64,000 nucleotides of DNA from Acanthosepion lycidas (lineage: Eukaryota > Mollusca > Cephalopoda > Sepiida > Sepiidae): contig OZ010613.1 of assembly GCA_963932145.1 (NCBI GenBank), forward strand, positions 45,388,841 to 45,452,840, read 5' to 3'. The notes under the pieces were generated by a model. That model had not been told where the DNA came from, ran no database searches, and saw only the letters and a program-made list of their open reading frames with translations. Position 1 is the first letter of the stretch, and each line of letters begins with the position of its first letter. Made by a program: the position numbers and the translations under genes. Shown here piece by piece: positions 54,318 to 64,000 of this stretch.

Positions 54318-55255
54318 TATATATATATACATACATATATATATATATATATATATCCTTTGCAATTCCCACTAGTGGCACATGAACTGTTCTGAATTAT
54401 TATTTCTTTTGTTTTTTATAAGGTATTTTTTAGAATGTTGGATGAGAATAAATGATGAGGTCTGTCATGTCCTTATATATAGTTTTAGTTTGAGCAATTA
54501 AATACATTTGATAAATTTAAGAAATATACAGGCAAAGCATAAACGTGTTAATTGGAAATGTCTGTAAAATTTGTAATGAAGCAAAAAAAATCTTTGCCCA
54601 TAAGGTTCACAGTAGATCATCCATTTTTAAATGACCAACATGGTTTAAAAATCATTGACATGGAAGATAATATTTGTTTAAGTTACAGGAAAGCAGATGT
54701 TGATCTTCCTTTTTGGAAGGAAGAATTGGTATCTTAAGGGATGTTGCAGATTAAGTTACAGTTCATTGGTAAGGATAGGTAATTCAGCTGATCACAGATG
54801 GACATTACAATTCTCATGTGTCCTAAAGAGGAATCAAAGACTATTGTTAGGGCAGTACCATGTCCTCTTTGGGAATGTTACCAGCAAAACCTTTTGATTC
54901 ATCTTTTCATTTACTACTTGCTTATTTTTTATTTTTTTTTTAAATATGTGTATTACTTTAGTATGAGACAGTAGGTCACATATACATAAATTTATGTATT
55001 GCATCTTTGTATGATCTATGATTGTGGTCTAATATTGTATATAAAATATATTCATGTATCTCATTTTTTTTTGAATTCAAAATTTTTTTTCTTGGTTATT
55101 CTTTTCCTTGTCATATTATGGTGTTAGTATATCAGAGATAGGCTAATGCTTATAGTGGGCCTGGAAGAGTGTAGAAAGCTAAAAAGCTATTTCTTTTGTC
55201 TTACTAAGAACCTCATTAAAGTTGTCCAATGTTGATCCTGTTATATCACTGCTTT
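54318..55255 (+). repeat. 0.9-kb dispersed repeat, copy 3 (unit B)
   Basis: Counterpart of 43961-44893. A 61-codon frame (54552-54737) spans the KKSLPIRFTVDHPF and RKADVDLPFWKEEL pieces without the stop seen in copy 1. A second frame (54697-54897) holds GCCRLSYSSLVRIGNSA. A short insertion occurs near 55065. Confidence 0.72.
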
Positions 55256-55261
55256 CATACA

Positions 55262-55653
55262 CAAATGTCCTCAAGGACACATGGCACAGTGGATAAAGGC
55301 GTTAGTTAGATCCAGTGACAGAACACAAAGAGTGCGAGTTCAATACCCGGCAGTGGAGAACATTCAGAGGGAAAATAACTGGAGATAACTGATAACTGAC
55401 ATCCATTAAATATGGCATGTGGAACTAGAACAGTCTACACAAGTGAGCGAAATCAAGGGTTCAGTTTGACATTCCAACCACCTGAAGAAGGCTGGGAAGT
55501 ACAATAGCTGAAACACTGTAATAAATATGGTGACAAAGATGAGGAAAACAGTCCGAATAATGTAAATAATGTACATAATATGTCATCTCAGAAACATAGA
55601 CAGATACAAAAAGGAAAATATTGATGAGATAGTGAATATCACAAAGCAATGTC
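55262..55653 (+). repeat. tRNA-derived SINE, unit B
   Basis: A box TGGCACAGTGG at 55282-55292 and B box GAGTTCAATAC at 55336-55346. Counterpart of 44900-45290. Confidence 0.72.
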
Positions 55654-58600
55654 CAGGGCCCCCAATCAAGCTTGGCCCACTCCAGTCAGGAAGTTTGTGG
55701 GTAGTATACATTGACCCAATATAATGAAGAGATCTGTTCAGAAGCTACAAATATCAGAGAGCTATGGACAGCTGTCAAGATGATATAGGTCAGTATCTCT
55801 CAAGACAACTTGTGAAATTAATACCACAATGCTGGATTGAGGATGTCCAGCATAGTACCAGCCATCTATACCATGACCTTTTGCATATCATTGTTTTCCA
55901 TTGTATTTTTCTTTGTTCTAATTAAAAGTGTCTTGGCTTTGAATTTCAAATTCTATAAAACTTTTATTACTTGTTCTGTTCTTTAGAATAACTTCTGTTT
56001 TGTGTGTATACCATGGTTCTGCATGATCAAATCCCATTTATTTGCATAGTTCTTACTGGATTACCATTCCTACTAATTTATTTATATACAGAAATTAAGT
56101 TTTTCTCTTTCACATTTACAAATCTACCATTCATCTGTGCATTGAATACTGTTGCCATATCTGGTCTTGTGCTCCTGCCGTACATTTCTTAACAAAATCC
56201 AAGGAATGATCTCTAATGTAATTGATACTGACCATGCATCTTGACTTAAGTGATTTTCTTACCAATGTGACATGGCTACCCTCTGTCTTTTCTACAAACA
56301 TTTTCATGGCATCTGCTCTGACAAGATTTTTTCCTTGGTGCCCAAAATACATGAATTTAAGTGTACTACTAGACTGGCAACTAGATCCCACCCTTTTACT
56401 GTGGAAATAGATAAAAAATAAAAATGCAACCACCAATTCTACTTCAACAGTTTATTTTCTTGCACTTCCCACCAGTGGAACTCTCTTCCATTTCATTACT
56501 TCCCTGGTGACAACAATCTTCAAAAATTTAAATGCAAACATCAATCACCATCTTCTTTCTTCTTGAACCCTGTTCAGTGTTCAATTTTTGTCCTTTTCCA
56601 AATTCACCCTATTCTCAGTCTTCACTTTCACTCCTTATAATTCCCTGTGTACTAGTGGCATTTCTACCTTGCTTGGGGTGAATTTTGTAACTGAAATTAT
56701 TAAAAAAAATTGAATTATTTTCTTTCAAATGTGTTTGTGGTTATAGTGTGTTCACGTCAAGAGGTCACCATTGTGGATAGGTGGTAGGATTTTCTTGGTG
56801 TTGTTTATTGAAGTTTGGAAAGAAAATGAATTGACTCAACGGTATAAAATAAATATTTTTATTTGTTTTCTTTAGAGTGAGTTCTTTGGTATTAGGTGTA
56901 ACAAAAGGTTCATAAAACTGATATTGGTAGTAGTTTCGGAGAAAGTTTTCCAGAGGTGGTATTTTTAGACCATGATAGACATAGTAGTAATATTAGAAAT
57001 AGGTCAGTATCAATCTACTCTGTTTTTCTCAGCCCTAAGCAGGGTAGAAATATTAGCTGATGACCTCTTAACTACTTCTTCACTCATCACGCAGCGGTAG
57101 CATTCTTTTGTTCTGTCCTCTCCTACCATCCTCCTAGCTCAGAGGTGTCAGCTTTGTAACTGGAAAATTTGGTAATGGAAAATATGGTTACTTTGACATG
57201 GTAAAAACCTTAGAAACTATGAAATAAAAGTCAATTGAAAATTGATTTTAGGGTTGTTCTGGAGTGTGGATTTGGGTGCGAACCCTCTCTCCCACATATT
57301 TTTAAATAACTTAAAATTGTAGGGTACAGATAAAATCTCACAACAACAATTTTAGAATATTAAAAATATATATATATTGAAGACATTTCAATAACTTCAG
57401 TAAGGAAATATTTAATGTATTGAAATGATACGCGTCTGATGGCAAAGTAGACAATGGTCTTTTATTTCCGCCTTTTTATGGGGTTGGAGGTGGGAGAATT
57501 TTGAAGAAAAGAAGATAAAAGTATCTGAAGAAATTGACTGTTAAGAAAAGATTTTAGAACAAGTTTTTCATTGTAAAAGAAAAAGAAAAGGTTGAAAAAG
57601 GAAAAGAAAAGATGTTTAAGTTTTCAGTTTAAGGAATGATACATTCTATAGACTGACAAAATTATTAATGTAAGTAAATCCCTTTGTTTATTATTATATT
57701 TTGTTACTATTTAGCATATGGAACAACATGCATGGAACTTTTGTTTTAATTTTATCTGTGAACACTATATTTTGTTTTTTTATCTGCTAAATATAAGACA
57801 GACTGCTTCTTTGAGTGGTTTTGATTTTACTTTCCTATGAAGAAGCCGAGAACAAAATTGGCAGTATAGTCCTGTGTCTTAATATATTTTTATTTATAAT
57901 TTAAATATATTAATTTAAGATCGTACACGGGTAAAACTTGAATTTAATTTAAATTTGTGTTTAAAAAATAAATTTCATCATTATAGGTAGTTACTACCTA
58001 TAGTGTTGTGGCGGACTTCGCCACATTAATTTAACTTAGATTAGGAAACGAAACTCAGGTGAAAAAAGGATAAGCCAAGACGTCATTACACATAAAATAT
58101 GTATTTAACAAGATGTAAAAACAAGGATGTGATAGAAAAGCATGCATTGAGTAAAACAAGAGTTGTCTCTCTTTAACTATTTGTATTCCAAAGTTCACTG
58201 AAAGAAAATTTGTGATAGTTACTGGTAATAAATGTTTTCAACAGTTTTGCGGTATAAGGAAAAGATTATGTGAGTGTAAGGAATATTCAGCATGTGAGTG
58301 GTGGTGTGAGTGAGAAGATTGGTGCATGGTTCAACTGTCATGGATTCGTTTGGCAGCTGAAATCTTACTAATTATCTAAGAATATTTTTTGCTTATATAG
58401 GTGATCATCGGCACCGAATCGCTGGGTGAGAAAAATTGTTCTTCACGTGCAGACAAACTGATTGATTGGCATTGACCAAATCAGCGAGTTTTGGGGAGAC
58501 TTAAGAAAGCTTCTGGGATCCATTTCTCCCAAAAGTGCACAAAATCGACTACATGAAAATAGAGCAATTACAAAATTGCTGCATTGCTGCGATTTGTAAA

Positions 58601-58790
58601 TTGTCTATTACAAAGTAGTGATGATTTATTATCCAATGAATGCTTGCCGGTGTACAATTTGTATTTTATTTGTGTAATTATGTATGTATGTATGTGTGTG
58701 TGATGTAGATTGTCACAGTGAGGTCATTCATGGTGGAGACAGGTTATTCCATTACATCAATAGTATTTTATAATCATCAAATGAAATTTT
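55654..58790. other. Unit B spacer without recognised genes
   Basis: Nearly identical to 45291-48420, including the minus-strand frame at 56131-56436 and the hairpin pair at about 57984-58026. The preserved frame reflects recent duplication and is no evidence of selection. Confidence 0.55.
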
Positions 58791-59849
58791 CATGTCATGG
58801 GGTGCGTTTTAGCAACCCCCCAACCCCCGGGAGTATGCAGTATTATGGCATATAGAGGATTGATCGGCAAGGGATGAGTTTTTGTGCTGAATGTGTCAGT
58901 TGTAATGAATGAATGGGTCATGAATTGGATTAGCTAGGTATAGGATAGTAAGTGACGACCGCCCTCAACTCCATTCCCGCTTTTAGGCCTTGTGCCAGAA
59001 TTGTGTATTTTTTATGCAATAAATCTTGACTTCAGGCTATTTGGTGCACAAAACTATGTCACTTCATCTTAAGTTTCAACATTACTAGTGAACATACCAC
59101 AAACTTCAAGAAAGTTCGGCTCAATCATTAATTCATTCACACAGCAGTTCAAACCTATTCCTGCAAGTGCAAGTGAATTAACATTTACATTTTCCAAACT
59201 TTCAAGAACATTCTACTTCAACTGCAATCAAAACAAGATAACTTCACTCAAACTAAATTTGCACACATAATGTAAAAATTTATATTGTTTAATAAATGAA
59301 CAGTTTAATTTTCAAAGAGAAAAGTTTCTACTACATTTCACTTTTTGAAACTTAATCATAAATTCTACAAAACTTAATTTCTTAGTTAAACTCACAAATA
59401 TCAATTAAACACATAATTTGAGTTTAACGTTAATTAAACAAACAAACTACAAGATTTCAACCCAAAATCTATGCCATTGTAAAAAAACCTTTTTTAGTTT
59501 TTACTTACAATATAATGAAAATTGTTTCTAACCCAAAATATTGCTTTTGTCTTTTCTCAATTTTGTTTTATGCTTTCCTGTTCATTTTGTTGAAAAATAT
59601 GAATATAAGGAGGATATATTATTTTTCTACACGCAGCCAAATTAAACACATCATATAATAATAATATCCCCAACAAGCTAGCCAAAGACTGCTGACAATC
59701 TGACTTCATAACAATTATTATCCAAATCACGCTTATCTCCCTTATATTTATCATGAAACCTTAACTTTTTTAACAAAAAAAAAAAGAACGTTTACCTGCT
59801 TCAGCTTATATCTTTTGTGTCACTTTCATGTGTAGCCAGTTATCCCAAC

Positions 59850-61235
59850 ATGTCGGTTAAATTATCATTACTATTTTTTAGAGTTTCACATCGCAGACTA
59901 TGGTTGGATCGTTTTTCTTGGGGTTTGCAAAAGCAAGATTTTTCTTCAACTTCAAGCCAGAAAAAATTGTGCAGACCTGGACCTGTAAGGTTGACAGTTA
60001 GCCAAGAAAAATCTTTGATTGATGAGAATTTATCAGTGTATGTGTCTGGTTTAGACCCATTTCAGGAGATAACAGTAATGGCTACTACTGCATCCGAATC
60101 TAACAAAAAATATACTTTCGGTTCATATGGTCACTTCAAAGCTTCGGCCGACGGTCTTGTTGACTTAAGCCGTGATCCTTCTTTAAATGGAACCTATACA
60201 GGCGTGGAACCAATGGGTTTATTTTGGAGCATGATACAAAATCCTAATCAACGACAATATGTGAGGTTGATCAAATACGATTCTACGACAGCCGTTGTTT
60301 ATAATCTGTCTGTTTTTTCTCAACACGTGTCCAGTGAGTATTTATGGCGGCCCGATCTGAAACGACTCGCTCATACTGAAATTCAAAGATGGTACAAGAA
60401 ACCCAACATCAAAAAGATATCTGTGGATAAAAAGGGTATTTATGGATCTTTATTTATACCCGAAGAAAGTGAAACTGAAAAACCTCTCCCAGCAGTCATT
60501 GATATGTATGGGACTAATGGAGGGTTGATAGAGTCTCGCGCGGCGCTTCTAGCCAGCCGGGGGTTTATAACATTCAGTCTTCCCTATTTCTTATATAAAG
60601 ACCTTCCGAATACGCACTTGGATATTGATTTTGAATATTTTCAAAAGGCTATTGATTGGTTTGTCAACCATCCTTCTGTTTTGGCCCAAAACGGGATCGG
60701 CATTTTAGGTAGTTCATTTGGGGGAACACTATCTTTCTATCTAGCTGCACATTGCCCAGAAGTAAAAGCTGCTATAAGTATCAATGGACCTCCAGCATTC
60801 TTTCTAAGTGGCATCAGGCATAACGGAAAGAAGATTCCATCGCTGGGTATTGAATGCAGTACTTTTAAAGAAGATGATCAGGGAATCTTTACGAATGCAT
60901 GGAAAATAGATGATGAGACGAAAACTTTTACTATACCTGCGTCTTCTTTGGCGAAGTTTTTGTTTATAGTGGGAAATGATGACAAACTATTCGAGTCTGA
61001 TAATTATAAAAAATGGTTACCGCGTATCCCAGTATCGAAACAATCTGATATAGAATTAGTTGTTTACCCAGATACAGGTCACCTCATTGAGCCTCCTTAC
61101 ACTCCTTTATTTCATACATGCTATTCTTCAAACTTTGAGTGTACTTTGCGCTATGGGGGTACTTCAACACCTCACGCCATGGCACAAGAAAATGCCTGGT
61201 TAAAAATACAGGAGTTCTTCAAAAAGCATTTATAA
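59850..61235 (+). CDS. Acyl-CoA thioesterase / BAAT-family hydrolase, tandem copy C
   Basis: A 461-residue intact copy; the frame extends to a GTG at 59817, but the ATG at 59850 matches copies A and B. It has one extra Asp codon (a duplicated GAT near 60910), which shifts later numbering by one: Ser289, Asp377/378, His411. Private changes are Lys for Arg327, Asp for Asn342, Phe for Leu at 381, Ile for Asn at 393, Glu for Gly at 430 and Met for Lys at 444. All cluster in the last third of the protein; the first two thirds are almost the same as copy B. The apparent catalytic residues and the cap of the beta-sandwich domain are intact, so activity is expected by family, not shown. Confidence 0.95.
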   Translation: MSVKLSLLFFRVSHRRLWLDRFSWGLQKQDFSSTSSQKKLCRPGPVRLTVSQEKSLIDENLSVYVSGLDPFQEITVMATTASESNKKYTFGSYGHFKASADGLVDLSRDPSLNGTYTGVEPMGLFWSMIQNPNQRQYVRLIKYDSTTAVVYNLSVFSQHVSSEYLWRPDLKRLAHTEIQRWYKKPNIKKISVDKKGIYGSLFIPEESETEKPLPAVIDMYGTNGGLIESRAALLASRGFITFSLPYFLYKDLPNTHLDIDFEYFQKAIDWFVNHPSVLAQNGIGILGSSFGGTLSFYLAAHCPEVKAAISINGPPAFFLSGIRHNGKKIPSLGIECSTFKEDDQGIFTNAWKIDDETKTFTIPASSLAKFLFIVGNDDKLFESDNYKKWLPRIPVSKQSDIELVVYPDTGHLIEPPYTPLFHTCYSSNFECTLRYGGTSTPHAMAQENAWLKIQEFFKKHL

Positions 61236-61800
61236 TATATTAATACATTATTATTCTTTTACCTTAATTGAGAACTACCACGTCGGCCATTATTTCCTGG
61301 TTAGTGACAATTGTTTTTGTCCTCATTTTCGATGCACAACAAAGTGTAAAAAAACACTTACTCAAACAAATTTCTTTTTTAAATTTTCACAATTCAAAGC
61401 TTGATCATGAAAATTTCAGCTACTGCCAGAAATATTTAGTTCGTTAGTGCAGAAAAATATTTAAAAATAAGTAGGTGATTGGAGTAATGCAGGTAAATTT
61501 TTTTACAAGGTAAAATTAGTTGGTAGTAATTAATAAGAACAACCTTGGTAATAAAAGGCTCAAGATATTCAGTATAAAAAATACAAGTCTCATTAATGAT
61601 TTTTTGTTTCTCTTACAAGAATTTCCACTCAGTATATATTTAACCACTACAGAGTGAATTATTGTTTTTTTGACATATCACCATTATTGAACAATCTAAA
61701 CGTCATGAGAAATAATAAAACCTGAAATTGTTTTAAATTCACATTTATTTACAAAAAAAAGTGCTACAAATGTAATTTTTAGTTAAAACTTTAAAATGAT
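61236..61800. other. Diverged 3' flank of gene C
   Basis: Follows 41130-41700 of unit A with many substitutions and small indels. The stretch 40531 to about 41130 of unit A has no counterpart. AATAAA occurs near 61550. Confidence 0.7.
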
Positions 61801-63394
61801 TTCTTTTAGCATCAGGAATATATCATTAATGATTTGTTTTTTGTTTCTGTTACAAGAATTTCCACTCAGTATATTTATTTTAACCACTAGAGTGAATTAT
61901 AGTTTTTTTTTGTTTGACATACATATGATATTGTTATGTTGTGTAGTATGTAGTATCTTAAGAATGGACCATTTAGATGTCTGCTATTAACATGACCACA
62001 CAATTTATATTTAACGTAAAATATCACAAAATATGAAACGGCAAGAAGGAATAAAAACGGTTTTATAACAATAACAACAAACATATTTACTTTTGTGTGT
62101 AAAATCTACACTGTAAAAATGATATGCATACGTAGAAGTTAATTGTTAATATTTTGTTGGTGTTATGTCCCTTTGACTAATTTAATTTTTTACCTGAGCC
62201 GACAAAAGTTGAATGACTTCTGAAAAATGCTGATTAAACTGTAGTTTTAGAAAAGTATTTCAAAGAGAAAAGTACTTGATGCTTGTTTGAAATGTTCTGT
62301 ATATTTGTAATGTAGTTTGGAAAATTTCGTACGTACGTGCATGCGTCAGTATGATTTTAACGTCTGAATGCACATGATCAAGCAAGATGGAAATCCTTTT
62401 TTAAGGTCACATATTCGCAGGAAAGGGAGCAGAAGAGAGTTTATTTAATTCCATAATAATAACAGAATATGTGGCACAAGGCCGAAATAGGGAAGGGAAA
62501 AGGGTCGGTCTTCTATCTTAACTTTAAACTTAGCTAACAATATTCCTTGCAGCAAAACAACACATTCTTACATACGTTTCTCACCACACCCACCATAATA
62601 CCTCAATGCCTCCATGAAAATACTAACAAGTCCCCATATGTACAATTTATCTGTCGGTGGGGAGGGGAATAAAACAACAATTTTAAAAAAACAAGCCCCA
62701 ATGAATATTTACAATATGAAATAAAACTATTTACAAGAAACTAAACAAAATCATGTTAGTAATAAAACCCCCTGCAATCACTAAATGTGTCAGAAACATC
62801 AGTTAACTGGATGAAATCACTGCGGGACTATAATAAATTAAAAACATTCATTCATCCCAAGCACTTACACAGACATGCACTCATTCAGACACAACAACAA
62901 ATATGAAAAATCACACACGAAACGAAAGATGCCCCACATCCACCAGAGAACTGACATCACTGACCACCTAACGTGGGAGGGGATGGGGAATTAAACTTAA
63001 AGAAAATAGGGACAGAAATAAAAGGGGCCAATGAGCATACATACCATAGCTAAGTTTATTGAAAAAAAGAAACTAAAAATTCAAAAAACCAAACCTAAGC
63101 TAACCTAATTTTGGGATGGGTTGACCGTGTTCAACCCAGAGAACAGAAGAGAGAGAATGAGCAAGCTCATGTCTGCTATTTATAATTAATGTAACCACGT
63201 GACAGGATCACAGAAAATTGGCAAGAAAACTTGACTTGGTTATGGGCTAGAAAAATATTTGTACGTGGATGGATTGCAACACCCACTTGTGTGTTTATTG
63301 ACCAATTAGAAGCTGATATTTCCTGAAAATCTGTATGAAGCTGAATAAAATTCAACATTGATAAGAAAGTGTTAGCGGGATGCTAAAATATCAC
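61801..63394. other. Unit C-specific insert with local duplication and inverted repeat end
   Basis: At 61840-61910 the block TACAAGAATTTCCACTCAGTAT recurs after its first use at about 61613, a local duplication. Beyond 61940 the sequence is absent from A and B. 62440-62530 carries an inverted relative of 48600-48690 (GTGGCACAAGGCC). Two related G-rich blocks (62655-62705 and 62970-63050) suggest an internal repeat. No gene is supported. Confidence 0.55.
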
Positions 63395-64000
63395 TATTTG
63401 TTGAACAATCTGTCTAAGGTCATAAGAAACAATATAAAACCTGAAATTGTTTTAAATTCACATTTACAAAAAAAAAAAAAAAAAAAAAAGAGTTACAAAT
63501 ATAATTTTTATTAAAAACTTTAAAATGATTTATTTTAGCATCAGGAATATATCATTCAGACATCACTACCCATTGCATTACCATGTGTTTGCATCTCTAC
63601 CAATGACAGATATTCTTTGAAAACTTCACATAAAAATATGTCAGGTTCCATATGACGTAAGGATGAATAAATACTCCGATTCTAATTATTAGAGAAACTT
63701 AAATCGTCATTGGAAATGTAATCAATCCTGTAAGCAATTTATTTCAATTAGACAATATGTAATTTTAAAAAAATAATCTCTTAAAAACTGTTTTCAATAT
63801 GCCATTAATAACCTTATAAAGCTAGCAAAAGAAATTTTTCATTAAATAGAAAAAAAGGGCATATTTTTTTTAAATTTTATTTCTTACTTTCTATAAAATT
63901 GTAAATATAATTTTCATAGTGAGATATGACCATTTCCTATAGTATATTATATAGGATGTAAGTTTGCTTATCAAAATTACTTCCCTTCTATGATTTTATT

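Larger units (their letters stand above)
49141..59504 (+). repeat. Tandem unit B of the ~10.36-kb segmental duplication
   Basis: Copy of unit A without the upstream TIR element. It holds gene B, the TTAA-flanked MITE, a TA/TG block with a shorter (TA)15 run, the 0.9-kb repeat, the SINE and the hairpin pair. The offset to unit A is 10346 bp at the gene start; to unit C it is 10363 bp. Confidence 0.93.
59505..64000 (+). repeat. Tandem unit C, cut by the window end
   Basis: Upstream flank and gene match unit B closely. After the stop codon the sequence lacks the MITE region (about 600 bp of A/B), then follows A/B with many small differences to about 61800. It carries about 1.6 kb of extra sequence and rejoins A/B at about 63395 with near identity to the window end (64000 corresponds to about 42141). 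Confidence 0.88.

Overview
The window is AT-rich eukaryotic genomic DNA: introns, many poly-T, (TA)n and (CA)n runs, and layered transposable elements. The p23 protein sequence, the tRNA-derived SINE-like repeats and the style of the Ty3/gypsy remnants suggest a mollusc, most likely a cephalopod such as an octopus. That assignment is an inference from sequence flavour; no species can be fixed from the window alone.

Left third (1-24.5 kb): one conserved gene on the + strand, the Hsp90 co-chaperone p23 (PTGES3). Seven coding exons are certain (9686 to 23464), each with GT/AG borders and a consistent reading frame, ending in the acidic p23 tail. The start exon is not certain; a frame-compatible candidate lies at 133-173. 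The second intron (9797-19262) holds a nested pair of dead LTR retrotransposons. An old minus-strand Ty3/gypsy copy (about 11213-19091) has a younger plus-strand gypsy copy (11858-16123) inserted in its integrase. The old copy also carries 56 perfect copies of a 17-bp repeat (16842-17793) inside its former reverse transcriptase region.

Middle (24.5-38.2 kb): no gene was recognised. It holds a putative minus-strand LTR with polypurine tract, three palindromic mariner/MADE1-like MITEs, a 0.9-kb repeat with decayed coding-like frames, and a broken hAT transposase (36721 to about 37930, minus).

Right part (38.2-64 kb): a tandem array of about 10.36-kb units, two complete and a third cut by the window end. 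Each unit carries one intact, intronless gene of the acyl-CoA thioesterase/BAAT family (39141-40523, 49487-50869, 59850-61235), with an apparent Ser/Asp/His triad. The units are nearly identical over long stretches but form a mosaic. Unit A has its own diverged promoter region with a TIR transposon. Unit C has a diverged 3' flank that lacks a TTAA-flanked MITE found in A and B. The array looks like a recent gene amplification and is the most interesting system in the window, together with the 17-bp array and the MADE1-like MITEs.
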